Positions 34,260-44,326 of a stretch of DNA of 64,000 nt are shown one piece after another. The notes beneath the pieces were generated by a model. That model had not been told where the DNA came from, did not search any database, and saw only the letters and a list, made by a program, of their open reading frames with translations. Within the stretch, counting starts at the first letter, position 1. Each line of letters opens with the position of its first letter. The stretch lies in assembly GCA_030220185.1 (NCBI GenBank), contig JASPKZ010010273.1:372001-436000 (forward strand), in the 5' to 3' direction. This DNA is from Diploptera punctata (lineage: Eukaryota; Arthropoda; Insecta; Blattodea; Blaberidae). A program made the position numbers and the translations under genes.

Positions 34260-35255
34260 ATGATGTCCAATTATTTTATTTAGAGTCTGTTTATCTTACA
34301 TCAATATTAATGTTGATTTGTTCTTGAATATGTTTTGATTGGATCTCAATCATCTTCAGCATCTTGCTAAAACTGGTTGGATTTATGTTGTAAACCCTGG
34401 ATGTCGATGTCAGCTCCCTCCTGTGGTTGGCCAAAGAACCTCCAAAAAGGTCACGCTCCGTCAGTATTCCAAAATTCATAACTCTGTTTTTGTTCTTCTG
34501 AATAAAGATTTTTTTTCCCAAATAGTCAGCTCTTTTGTATTTTCTAACTGTTTTAATAATTTAGTGTCCGAATTTATATTATGTTTTTCCGACCAAACAT
34601 GAGCAGCAACTGCAGATTTTTCTATTTCCCCATTTTTAATATTTCTTATGTGTTCTTTGGTTCTAATTTGTAGGTTTCTTTTTGTTTTTCCTATATATAT
34701 CTTTTCACAACCCGAACATTCAATTTGATATATTCCTGATTTTTTTCTTTTTATCAGTTTTTTTCTTTTTTATTGGTTTTTATTAGTTTATTTAAACTGT
34801 GGTTATTTTTCGGTGCTAATTTAATATTAAACTTCTCAAATGGAATTTATTGTGTGCCCAAGGGTGATAGAGTGAATTTTCTGTATTTTTTCATAGGTGA
34901 TTTTTCTTTTTCAAGAGTACTTTTGTTGATCATTTTTTTGTTTCTTATACTTTTCTATCCTTTTGTGTACCATTTTTTCTTCAAACTCGTTTTCTCTTGC
35001 TACTTTGATTATGTGTTTTTTCTCATGTTTGAAATCTTCTTCATTTAAGGGCAAGTTTACCAATCTATGACTTAAACTATTTATGTCCAATTGGATTGAA
35101 CCCTGTTGATTTAATAAAATTTTCCATATGAGTTTCTCTCCTATGAATCCCAAATTCAATTTTTCTTTTTTCTTCGTTTCTAACCAATTTAAGATCCAAA
35201 AAAGGTATATGTTTATTTTCTTCTATTTCTTTGGTAAATTTTATATTTGTAAATA
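34260..35255 (-). pseudogene. Penelope-like element remnant, left arm of a 2.5-kb inverted pair
   Basis: Minus-strand coding in pieces. 34911-35159 gives HRLVNLPLNEEDFKHEKKHI then IKVAREN (between RT and endonuclease). About 34640-34880 gives LAPKNNHSLNKL and GIYQIECSGCEKIYIGKTKR (GIY-YIG core). 34291-34521 gives GKKIFIQKNKNRVMNFGIL then the C-terminus. A decayed hammerhead-like box follows at 34341-34375 (CTGAAGA, helix II GATTG/CAATC, but AAAAC instead of GAAAC). Confidence 0.78.
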
Positions 35256-36800
35256 GAAAAAATTGAAGAAAATAAACACATACCTTTTTTTGATCTTAAA
35301 TTGGTTAGAAACGAAGAAAAAAGAGCAATTGAATTTGGGATTAATATGAAAGAAACTCATACGGAAAATTTTATTAAATCAACAGAGTTCAATCCAATTG
35401 GACATAAATTGGCAGCCTTTAATAGTTTAAGTCATAGATTAGTAAACTTACCCTTAAACAAAGATTTAAAACAGGAGAAAAAACACATAATCAAAGTAGT
35501 AAGATAAAACGAGTTTGATGAAAAAATGGTACACAAAAGGATAGAAAAGTATAAGAAACAAAAAATTATCATAAGTAATGCCACGAGTGATTTCCAAATT
35601 ATCGATAAATTCACGACTCACGAAGTGAGGAGTGAATTTATCTAGAGAATTTGGAAATCAAGAGTGGCATTTGTTAGGACTATTTAACGAATAAAATAAA
35701 GCTGTTTACTCACAAATCATTATTTAACTACAGTTATTTAAAAATATTTTTATATTTAAAGTAAACGGTGATGTTTGAAAACTAATGAGAAACGATAGGT
35801 AGCCTACGCTTCTACTGCTTCTTTTGTTTATCACTGCAACCAGATCATACTATTTATTGCCAAAGGAACGCAATATTGTAAGAATGCTCTCTAGTGGAGA
35901 AAAAATGAAACACATCAATCTGTATATTAATTCATTTTTGATGTCGTATACATTTAAGAAAGTGCAAACAGTGGTTTCTTTTTTTGGTGGTATAATCAAT
36001 TGCTACAAATGTTGACATGTAAGCACTATTATATACAATCTGGTAGCCGTATTTGTTATAGGCTCAGTCACTGCAAAATAACGGTCAGACCTGTTCAGAA
36101 TATTAAAAAGGAGGAGCTTTGCTTAATATATGATAATCCTAACGTTGATAATTATTTCGTGAAACACGTCTCTGATTGGTTGTAATACAGAAATCATTGA
36201 AACGTGATTGGTCATTGACTCCCATTTGGGGCATGAGTTAAATAGTCAACAAAAGTACTCTTGAAAAAGAAAAACCACTTATGAAAAAATACAGAAAATT
36301 CACTCTATCATCCTTGGGCACACAATAAATTCCATTTGAGAAGTTTAATATTAAATTTAGCACCGAAAAATAACCACAGTTTAAATAAACTAAAAAAAAC
36401 CAATAAAAAAGAAAAAAACTGATAAAAAGAAAAAAATCAGGAATATATCAAATTGAATGTTTGGGTTGTGAAAAGATATATATAGGAAAAACAAAAAGAA
36501 ACCTACAAATTAGAACCAAAGAACACATAAGAAATATTAAAAATGGGGAAATAGAAAAATCTGCAGTTGCTGCTCATGTTTGGTCTGAAAAACATAATAT
36601 AAATTCGGACACTAGATTATTAAAACAGTTGGAAAATACAAAAAAGAGCTGATTATTTGGGAAAAACCTTTATTCAGAAGAACAAAAACAGAGTTATGAA
36701 TTTCGAAATACAGACGGAATGTGACCTCGTTTGGAGGTTCTTTGGCCAACCACAGGAGGGAGCTGACATCGACATCCAGGGGTTACAACAATAAATCCAT
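35256..36800 (+). pseudogene. Penelope-like element remnant, right arm of the inverted pair
   Basis: Plus-strand mirror of the previous entry. 35301-35507 gives VRNEEKRAIEFGINMKETHT, STEFNPIGHKLAAFNSLSHR, LVNLPLN. 36461-36652 gives CEKIYIGKTKRNLQIRTKEH, NGEIEKSAVAAHVWSEKH. 36690-36780 covers the C-terminus. About 640 bp (35600-36240) of non-matching sequence separates the two coding blocks of this arm, with a small fold-back at 35605-35665, so an insertion or deletion has altered it. Inactive. Confidence 0.75.
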
Positions 36801-36802
36801 TA

Positions 36803-36885
36803 TATTATTTTTGGTCTGGACATCTTACCTCAATATTAATATTGAGGTTAAGATGTCCAGACCAAAAAAAATAATATAATTAAAA
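36803..36885. repeat. Near-perfect PLE end palindrome
   Basis: TTATTTTTGGTCTGGACATC and GATGTCCAGACCAAAAAAAA are inverted around CTCAATATTAATATTGAG. This is the outer part of the P5-type terminal repeat (also at 45.28 and 46.03 kb) with its interior deleted. Confidence 0.65.
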
Positions 36886-37080
36886 TAACCTCAAAATATA
36901 ACTTCCTAAAATTAAATTTTAACATAAATCCAACCAGTCTGGGCAAGATGTTGAACATGATTGAGATTCAATCGAAACATGTTCAAGAACAAATCAATAT
37001 TAATATTGATGTAAGATAAACAGACTCAAAATAAAATAATTAAAAGAACCTCAAAATATTACTTCCTAAAATAAACATGA
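36886..37080 (+). repeat. P5-type PLE end with decayed hammerhead-like box
   Basis: TTGAACATGATTGAGATTCA then ATCGAAACATGTTCAAGAAC retains helix II (GATTG/CAATC) and GAAAC-AT-GTT, but the CUGANGA box has become TTGAACA. Ends in AATATTACTTCCTAAAAT. Confidence 0.5.
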
Positions 37081-37298
37081 TGGCCAATGATACCTGATTA
37101 AGTTTTAAGGCTTTATTACTTTATAAGGTCTTCTGGGGATATTTTCTATTTAAAAGATATCATTATCAATTTATATTTTACAAGTTATTCTCAAAAATCC
37201 TAGAATACTCAGCTACATAAAGTAAGGATTGACAGGTATGCTTCTATAGTGGTGAAATTAAATGTTTCTTACCTCTCCTCATATAAATTTTCTAAGTA

Positions 37299-37335
37299 GA
37301 TCGCGATTTCGAGACCATAACGGTCTCATCTTCAG
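37299..37335 (-). ncRNA. Best hammerhead-like motif of the window, P2
   Basis: Minus strand: CTGAAGA, unpaired T, helix II GAGACC/GGTCTC (6 bp, 5-base loop), GAAA, helix III ATC-GC-GAT, cleavage base C (triplet AUC). Here helix I is also visible: TG upstream faces TA downstream, then CTAAG (complement of 37342-37346) pairs with CTTAG (complement of 37292-37296) beyond a one-sided bulge. The extra T between GA and helix II deviates from the textbook fold. Confidence 0.55.
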
Positions 37336-37800
37336 CACTTTCTTAGCGACTGATGTTATGTCGATCGGAAGAAACTCTTCTTCTTCCCTCTGTTGGTGGA
37401 CCAATGAACCTCTGGATCAGGTCAAAATTTGCAGGAATTTCGAAGTTCATAAGTTTTCCTTTGTTTTTCTGAATGCGGATCTTTTCCCAAACCGTGAGTT
37501 CCTTTTGTTTGTCTATTTTTTTAATTAGACTGGCTTTTGATTCAATTAAATGTTTTTCGGAAAACGTTTTTTTGGTCTGAAAACATTTAATTGAATCAAA
37601 AGCCAGTCTAATTAAACAAATAGACAAACAAAAGGAACTCATGGTTTGAAAAAAAGATCCACATTCAGAAAAACAAAGGAAAACTTATGAACTTCGAAAT
37701 TCCTGCAAATTTTACCTGATCCAGAGGTTCATCGGTCCACCAACAGAGGGAAGAAGAAGAGTTTCTTCCGATCGACATAACATCAGTCGCCAAGAAAGTG

Positions 37801-37837
37801 CTGAAGAGGAGACCGTTGTGGTCTCAAAATCACGATC
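37801..37837 (+). ncRNA. Hammerhead-like motif, P2 right arm, mutated
   Basis: CTGAAGA, G, GAGACC/GGTCTC, then AAAAT rather than GAAAT: G12 is lost, so catalysis is not expected. Helix III ATC-AC-GAT is kept. Confidence 0.4.
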
Positions 37838-38189
37838 TACTTAGAAAAAAATTTATATGAGGAGAGGTAAAGAAACATTCAATTTTACCATAAATTAAAC
37901 CTCATAGTGTTTAATTCCTATAAAAGTTAAACAAATGCTTCTATAGCCCTAATTATACATATTTATTTACCAGTCTCCATTTTTACGAATGTCTACACAA
38001 CAAAATAAAATCTAGCAAAAGTATTAAACACTTATAATCTCTACATAAATCTATAGCCACAATTCACCAAATTAGAAATCCACTTTCAATTTGCACTCAA
38101 CAACTAATAATTCAGAAAACCATCCAACAAAAAACATGAAACACTTTTAATTCAAGAGAATATAAATAAAGATGGAAAAAGTTTTATAT

Positions 38190-38275
38190 AGAAAGAAAAA
38201 TTAATGCTCATACTGGGATCCAAGGTTCGAATCTCGATCTGAGCATTAATTTTTCTTTCCAAATAAAACTGTCAA
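38190..38275. repeat. Short tRNA-like SINE fold-back
   Basis: AGAAAGAAAAATTAATGCTC and GAGCATTAATTTTTCTTTCC are inverted around a B-box-like GGTTCGAATCTCGATCT. Only the 3' half of the tRNA-like head remains. Confidence 0.55.
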
Positions 38276-38451
38276 TTCTGGAAGGTGTTAATAATAGATA
38301 TAACATCAAAACAATGTAAAACTTTGTTGAACAGAGGAACATTAATTCCAGAATATGCATGATTCCTGATTTGCCCATGAGGAATACTTGTTAGAACCTA
38401 AACCCATGCAATAAAAAAAATACAATGATATTAAAAATTAACATTACTTAC

Positions 38452-39304
38452 TGATAGGAGTTCCTTGTTCACCTATAGGATATTTGAAGTTATTTGTCCA
38501 GCTATTAGAAGCTTTATTTACATTATCACAAATTTTTGGTGATGCAAAACCTAAATTTGAGTTTGATGGCATAACATTTGGCTCAGTCTTTTGGAATCTT
38601 TGCAAATTTGGAATCAAATCTGAAGTATGTTTTTCTCTATGTTTAACACTATTATTCAACAAAGAAGTTTCTCCACACTGATTGTTTTCACTTTTTGCTA
38701 TAAAAGATGTAGGAATCTTAAATTTAAATGTATTTTTAGTTACTTGTTTTGTACGAGATTCTTCAGATAAATTACTACTTTCATCACTATTTACAATTTG
38801 TGTAACTGATTTCACTGTTTTTTCACTGTTCAGATCACTACACAAATTTCTTGAAAATGAAGCATTGTAAGAATTTGTACTATCAAAATCGTTTCCTACA
38901 CTTGATTGAAATGAATTATCACTAAGATATTCGTCAGCAGGTACACCATGTGACACTTTATTCGAAGTTTTAGTACTATTTGAAGCAATATTGGTAATGG
39001 AGTTCGATTGTAAATTGAATGTATGTGATGTATCAAAGTTATTAACATCTGTATTTTCCACTGTAGTGAATGATGTTTCACAAACATTCTTTTTGTTCTT
39101 CAAAAAAGTTTCTGTTAGTTTTAACTTTGCTTTTAATTTTCTTCGTAAACTTTTCATATTTATAAATATATTGGTATCAAATTCTGGAAACTTCTCAAGA
39201 AGTTTTATCGGCAGTGATTCAAAGCTTGAAACCATCTTTTCAAGTATTTGAAACTGGAAATCCTTTAAAGCTTCAATATTATCTTCAAGAATCAACACTG
39301 GTGT
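38452..39304 (-). CDS. BLM: BLM large exon with dimerisation helices
   Basis: 284 codons. The first part, TPVLILEDNIEALKDFQFQI, then MVSSFESLPIKLLEKFPEFD and MKSLRRKLKAKLKL, fits the N-terminal dimerisation helical bundle of BLM (hydrophobic heptads and the signature LRRKL), which sets BLM oligomeric state. The rest is a Ser/Thr/Asn-rich linker with several SS and NS runs, as expected for the disordered N-terminal region of BLM. Acceptor TTTCTTTCAG precedes ACACCA and donor GTAAGT follows CTATCA. Phase 0 in, phase 1 out, matching both neighbours. Confidence 0.88.
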
Positions 39305-39469
39305 CTGAAAGAAAAGTTTTAAATTATTAGTAATTTTGATAATTAAAAAATAAGTAAATAAATAGTTATATTAATTAATTATATACATGAACTTTTAAAC
39401 AATTAGGGTCCTATACTGAAATAATTCAGAAATTTCAAAACACTATTTTATGCATTAATATTTAAAGGA

Positions 39470-39990
39470 AGTGACACTATAAGTTTTATTTTAATTAAAA
39501 ATTGAGTTAGAATTTAACACCTCACAACAATTGTAGATTTCTCGAAGACCTGTTTTGATGATAAAATCAAATGTTTCCTATCTCTCCTCATATAAATCTA
39601 TAAATCTAAGTATACTTAGAAGATTTATAGGAGGAGAGGAAGGAAACATTTGATTTGATCATAAATTAAACCTCATAATGATTAATTCCTATAAAAGTTC
39701 AAAACATGTTTTGATATTTATGCAAATTATCTTCAGCTCCATCTAACTGTTGAATTAGTGGTTGGTAATCCTGTAGGTTGGACATCCAGAAAAAATAAAA
39801 AGAGAATCATGAATTTTGAAATTCCCAGGGAAAGAAATTTAATTTGGAAGTTCATCAGTCAGCCAACAGAGGATCGTCAATCACAAATTCAACTGTTAGA
39901 TGGAGCTGAAGAAGATATGCAAAAGTATCAAAACATGTCTCTGAGATATCTACAATTATGAGGTGAGTGGTGTGTTAAATTCTCTAACTC
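39470..39990. mobile_element. Two nested PLE fold-backs
   Basis: The outer pair has GAAATTTAACACCTC-type left and GAGGTGAGTGGTGTGTTAAA right ends. Its plus arm (39758-39961) reads GWTSRKNKKRIMNFEIPRER, NLIWKFISQPTED and has CTGAAGAAGATATGC with AAAACATGTC. An inner hairpin, 39561-39680, of P2 type (TTTCCTATCTCTCCTCATAT and complement) has inserted into the left side. Both are decayed. Confidence 0.6.
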
Positions 39991-40299
39991 AATTTTTAAC
40001 ACTATTTTATATATACTATACTGTGAGTAAGCTCAGGCAGTAGAGCAACTGAGACTCATATTCAAGTGGTCCCTATACAAACATCAGTGCTCACCAATGT
40101 AGCTTTTTTCTCTGGTTTTCCTCAGTTGTCAAGACAAATGCTAGCACTTGAAATGTCATTACCAAGACCCATTTTCATCATATTCACAATTTTAAAGTAT
40201 CAATAACAAAAGGATAAAAAATAAATAGACATGATATAACCTTAGATGTTAGAGCATCTATAAATACACAATTTTAAAAACATATTTAACTTTTACAGG

Positions 40300-40950
40300 A
40301 ATTAATCACTATGAGGTTTAATTTATGGTAAAATCAAATGTTTCTTACCTCTCCTCATACAAATCTTCTATTTTGAGACCATAATGGTTTCATCTTCAGT
40401 ACTATTTTGGCCTTTTAACGCGGTCGACCATCTTGTTTCCTATGTAGACTTGAGTCGCCACGTATATTTAACTTTTACAGGAATTAATCACTATGGTAAA
40501 ATCAAAAACAAAATAGTACTGAAGATGAGACAATTATGGTCTTAAAATCGCACCGTAGCCGAACAGTTAAGGTAGGAAGCCTTGGCGCAGAGCTACGGGA
40601 CTTGCGCTGGTTCGAGTCTCTATGGGGGAAGAAATTTTCTCATGGTATTTCGGCCAGTATGGGACCGGTGCCCACCCAGCATCGTGAGGCAATTGGGTAG
40701 CTACAATAAGTAGCGGCTCCAGGTTGAGGAACCAGCTATAACGGCTGGGGGACTCGACATGCTAACCACATGTCACCCCTACACTGGCTGTTGATCATCT
40801 ACCTCTGTGATTGACACATGTGGATGTGAAGGGCCAGCAGCCGGCTGGTAAAAGGGCAACCGCTGAAAAGTGGAAAGACCCTCAATCGGAAAATCGCGAT
40901 CTACCTAGAAGATTTATATGAGGAGAGGTAAGAAACATTTGATTTTACCT
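40300..40950. mobile_element. P2-type PLE fold-back interrupted by a SINE
   Basis: The left arm TTTCTTACCTCTCCTCATAC and the right arm ATGAGGAGAGGTAAGAAACA are inverted. The minus box at 40374-40400 has CTGAAGA, AAACC/GGTCT-like helix II, AAAAT. The plus box begins at 40518 (TACTGAAGATGAGAC) and is cut after AAAATCG at 40550 by a SINE, resuming at 40890 with AAAATCGCGATCTACCTAG. The unique spacer includes GGTCGACCATCTTGTTTCC. Confidence 0.65.
40551..40889 (+). repeat. tRNA-derived SINE, family D (most complete copy)
   Basis: The head CACCGTAGCCGAACAGTTAA to about 40620 holds an A-box-like TAGCCGAACAG and B box GGTTCGAGTCTC. The conserved body has TTTCTCATGGTATTTCGGCC, GGGTAGCTACAATAAGTAGC and AGGGCCAGCAGCCGGCTGG. 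Flanked by AAAATCG on both sides (40544-40550, 40890-40896), a 7-bp target duplication. Other copies: 26638/28007 and 50218-50545. Confidence 0.85.
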
Positions 40951-40959
40951 TAAAAAAAT

Positions 40960-41372
40960 ATTTTTTTTTTGTATTGTAAGCCCATGTTTTCCCTTTACAG
41001 AGATTTAGGCGCTCTTCCCCTACAGGGAAGAATTTGAACCATACTAATTTAGTTACACTTGTTTTAGTACAGATGTCATTTTTGAGTGGTCCGTGGTCAG
41101 CGTTCCGCCTCACACTGACATCTAGGAAACCAAGGTAGTACTAGGATGGGAAAATTCGGTAAATTTTGCTTAGAGGCCTTTTCATTCAGGCTTAAGGATT
41201 TTTTACGAGCCTGAAAATCTTCAGACTCGGGACCCATGGCTTAAAGTCCCTCTCGGAGGACTCGCTCCTTGGATTTTTCCATCCTAAAAAATCCATTGAC
41301 CCCGGCAGGGTTTGAACGCACGACCCTCAGGACCAGAGGCAAGGAGCATAACCACTAGTCCACCACGGCCAA
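40960..41372 (-). repeat. tRNA-derived SINE, family E, copy 1
   Basis: The minus-strand head at the right end, GGCCGTGGTGGACTAGTGGT, with B box GCGTTCAAACCCTGC. The body contains GGTCCCGAGTCTGAAGATTT and TAAATCTCTGTAAAGGGAAA. The poly-A tail appears as a T-run at 40970-40978. A diverged AAATATTT occurs on both sides. About 90 percent similar by eye to 48806-49205. Confidence 0.85.
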
Positions 41373-41450
41373 TTAAATATTTATAATATAAAAATATATA
41401 TTCAAACAACCATGTTTGAAGGGTCACAATTATGTATTTATTGTATATCT

Positions 41451-41671
41451 GGCTTAACTTGGCAAAGAGAGAGACGGAGATATAAGGGTAGATTCTTGAC
41501 TGCTTTTGCCCAGTTACAAAAGAAAGAATCCACCCTGTTGTCAGTTGTCGTCTTCCCCCATACCCCTGGTAACATATGGTGAAGAAACACCGACAACACT
41601 GGTGCGAGTGAGAGAGGTGAGCACAGCTGTCTCTTTCTACAAATTTCTTGCAAAGTTAAACCAGACGAACA
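41451..41671. repeat. Possible MITE with imperfect 20-bp ends
   Basis: CTGGCTTAACTTGGCAAAGA at the left and TCTTGCAAAGTTAAACCAG at the right are imperfect inverted repeats around a higher-GC interior. No target duplication is obvious and no second copy is present, so the call is weak. Confidence 0.35.
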
Positions 41672-41811
41672 ATAAGTTGATAAAAAATGTCAAATTAAAC
41701 ACGTGCAAAAAAAAAAAAACCAGAGTGTACAAATATAACCTGTTTTAATATTCTCATAACTAGTTGATTATATTACTAAAATAAAAGAAAACATTTAAAA
41801 ATGTTTATAAC

Positions 41812-41850
41812 AATAATAATAATAATAATAATAATTATTATTATTATTGT
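41812..41850. repeat. (AAT)n(ATT)n fold-back microsatellite
   Basis: AATAATAATAATAATAATAAT followed directly by TATTATTATTATTATTG. Self-complementary, ending 14 bases before a BLM exon border. Confidence 0.9.
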
Positions 41851-41863
41851 AATTATGCAATAC

Positions 41864-41979
41864 CTCTGCAGATGTTTTCTCAAGACAGGAATGGTTCTCT
41901 ATTTCATCAATCATTGTTTGTAGATCTCTTGTAATACAAAGTGGTTTCAAATCTACATTCTGCAGTACTGTGCTAATAC
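41864..41979 (-). CDS. BLM: BLM N-terminal exon
   Basis: Encodes GISTVLQNVDLKPLCITRDL then QTMIDEIENHSCLEKTSAE. It has no catalytic motif. The amphipathic pattern LQTMIDEIEN precedes the dimerisation helices encoded by the next exon and may be part of the same helical region. Acceptor TGTTTAG precedes GTATTAGC and donor GTATTG follows GCAGAG. Phase 1 in, phase 0 out, matching neighbours on both sides, which is the main support. Confidence 0.75.
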
Positions 41980-42220
41980 CTAAACAAATAGATCAACTAT
42001 TGTTACTTTTTTTAATAAATAAAATATTTCAATATGCTTTAAGCAAAATTTTCATTTACACTGAAAAACTTAAAAAATTGTTATTACTTGATGTCTCACA
42101 TGCGAAGAATATGAGCTGCACAACTGAACATATTTTTTCACTCTATTTTTCCTGCAAGTTGTTTGACAATAACTCTCAAACATTTTAATAGTAAATACTG
42201 TTCTGGGCTTCGGAAGGCCT

Positions 42221-42243
42221 ATATATATATATATATATATATT
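42221..42243. repeat. (AT)n microsatellite
   Basis: About 11 AT units followed by T-runs. Confidence 0.9.
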
Positions 42244-42437
42244 TTTTTAGTTTTTTTTATGTTTGGCAGCTTTATATTAAAATGTTTACTGTAATTAAAA
42301 ATGGGGTATTTATTTACTTGTCAACTAATGATTTCATTCAAATGAACATGAAAGGTGAACTATTAGTTATTGTAATCAAGTTTTTTTTTTTTTAATCTGG
42401 AATCATCTTACCTCAATTTAATGTTGATTTGTTCTCG

Positions 42438-42474
42438 AACATGTTTCGATATATATCTTCTATATCATCATCAG
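42438..42474 (-). ncRNA. Hammerhead-like motif with canonical CUGAUGA, P5a left
   Basis: Minus strand: CTGATGA, unpaired T, helix II GATATA/TATATC, GAAAC, AT loop, GTT (cleavage triplet GUU). It is the only motif in the window with the exact CUGAUGA box. Helix I is not convincing by eye. Confidence 0.5.
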
Positions 42475-42777
42475 CTTTGGCCGGACTGATGAGTTTTATG
42501 TTGTGAAGCCTGGATGTCGATATCAGTTTCCTCTTCCGGCTGGTCGAAGAACCTCCATACGAGGTCACGTTCAGAAGGAATTTCGAAATTCATAACTCTA
42601 TTTTTGTTCTTCTTTATATAAATTTTTTCCCAAATATTCAGAAGAACAAAAATAGAGTTATGGATTTAAAAATTCTTGCAGAACGTGACCTTGTATAGAG
42701 GTTCTTCGGCCAGCCAGAAGAGGGAGCTGATATCAATATCCAGGGTTCACAACATAAAACTCATCAGTCTGGCCAAG

Positions 42778-42812
42778 CTGAAGATGATATAGAAGATATA
42801 TCGAAACATGTT
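42778..42812 (+). ncRNA. Hammerhead-like motif, P5a right
   Basis: CTGAAGA, T, GATATA-GAAGA-TATATC, GAAAC, AT, GTT. Same fold as the left-arm motif with A at the variable position 7. Confidence 0.5.
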
Positions 42813-43723
42813 CAAGAACAAATCAACATTAAATTGAAGTAAGATGATTCCAGATTCAAAAAAACTTGATTAAAAAGAACCTCAAAATATAACTTCCTAA
42901 AATAAACTATTAGTTATTGTAACTGTGACAATATTAATTAAAAACAGGATAGCTAGCCACCATTTGGAATTATGTTTTCTGATGTCCATATTAGTACTAA
43001 ACTACAGTTCCCAATATTTTATCATGCAATAAGCAATTATATTTGAGCTTTACTTCACATTTACATACATTGGTCTTATAAAGTTAACAAATGACCTCTT
43101 TGCCTAGCATAAGTTATTAGTTAAGAAGACTTTGTTCGGTTAGGTTTAAAGATTTCTTGGTGTAATTAAATGACAATTTCTTCAAGTATGATAACTTGAA
43201 GATTGCTCGTCACAATGACTGACTCACAAGAATAACTAGCTAACTAACTCGCTGGCACTATCGAACCCATAAGTTCATGGCCGCATGGACATAAGCTCTC
43301 CATACATCCCTATCCTGATGTAATGTTTTCTAATCATCTCTTGTATAATCTACTTCCCTCAAATCATAGTTAATGCTATTCTCCCATCTCAATCTTGGTT
43401 TACCAACTGGGTGTTTTCCCTCTTGTTTTCCTACAAGAAGCATGTCTGTCTTTCATTCCCCATTCATGTCACATAACCTGCCCATCGCAGTCTACGAGAC
43501 TTAACTATTCTCATTATATCTGGTTTCCTATAAAGACCACATAGTTCACTGTTATGTAATCTTCTCCATTCACCTGTCTGTTCATCTCTCTTTGGTCCAA
43601 AAATTTTCCTAAGAACTTTATTCTCAAATACTCGATAATCTCCTTTCCTCCCTTAAAGTAAGAGTCCATGTTTCGCATCCATATAATATAACTGGTAGAA
43701 TAATAGTTTTATATATTTTCAGT

Positions 43724-44120
43724 CCCTCAGGGGTCCTCATCTAGGGGATATGTGGATGACGACCAGAAGGTGCCCAAGCTGAGCAAAACATTTCTTCCAC
43801 TTACTTGTGTTTTGCACTCTTTTAACTTTACTATCTAACCTCTCTTGGTTAACTCTTGTTTTTTTCGACTCCGACGCTATTAGGACATCCGAGGGCAGGG
43901 AGTCTTTCCTTTCTTCCATTTCTTCTTTCCTTTATTTTCTTTTCTTCTCCAGAAAAGCCTGACCAGAGGCTATAAGATGGCAGCCCCATCACTGGTCTTG
44001 CCTTCCTTTGGCCAGCAACCAATCGAAGGGACTATTATTATGCTTTCAAGTCTTATACGAGAATTTCCCGGAAGGATCAAAACGCTGGCCTAATACTTGG
44101 AAGGAAGAAGAAGAAGAAGA
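43724..44120 (+). repeat. SINE-like element, family H (full copy)
   Basis: A 397-bp insertion flanked by the 13-bp duplication ATATATTTTCAGT (43711-43723 and 44121-44133). It ends CTAATACTTGGAAGGAAGAA then (GAA)n, the tail seen at 1165 and 12341. It starts CCCTCAGGGGTCCTCATCTA. The 60-codon minus frame inside has no domain. No clear tRNA head, so the polymerase III origin is unproven. Confidence 0.75.
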
Positions 44121-44207
44121 TATATTTTCAGTTTTAATATTTTTTATTAATTAAATAAAAATAAAACGTAGTTTTATTTGATTTTCATATTTATTATATA
44201 ATTCAGT

Positions 44208-44240
44208 GACAGCTGTTTCGGTACACTGTACCTTCTTCAG
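44208..44240 (-). ncRNA. Hammerhead-like motif, P3 left
   Basis: Minus strand: CTGAAGA, unpaired A, helix II GGTAC/GTACC with 3-base loop, GAAAC, AGCT, GTC. All invariant bases and the GUC triplet are present. Helix I would be only GT/AC next to the core. Confidence 0.5.
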
Positions 44241-44326
44241 ACATGTTAATAAATTATGAATTGTGTTTCAAAACAAATTATGAATTGTGTTCCAACTGAA
44301 ACACAATTCATAATTTGTTAACATGT

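Larger units (their letters stand above)
37255..37930. mobile_element. Fold-back PLE remnant, family P2
   Basis: Inverted arms meet near 37563. The minus arm has a 99-codon frame ending KELTVWEKIRIQKNKGKLMN, FEIPANFDLIQRFIG, RRRVSSDRHNISR, stop. The plus arm mirrors it at 37600-37790. Outer ends TTTCTTACCTCTCCTCATAT and ATATGAGGAGAGGTAAAGAA. Family-type end CCTCATAGTGTTTAATTCC closes the right side. Each arm has a hammerhead-like box. Confidence 0.78.
42405..42905. mobile_element. Fold-back PLE remnant, family P5a
   Basis: Arms meet near 42640. The left (minus) and right (plus) contain the end of the GIY-YIG frame (about NFEIPSERDLVWRFFDQ, with the terminal residues decayed). Outer ends are ATCATCTTACCTCAATTTAA and AATTGAAGTAAGATGATTCC, then AACCTCAAAATATAACTTCC. 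Both arms retain an intact hammerhead-like core. Confidence 0.75.
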
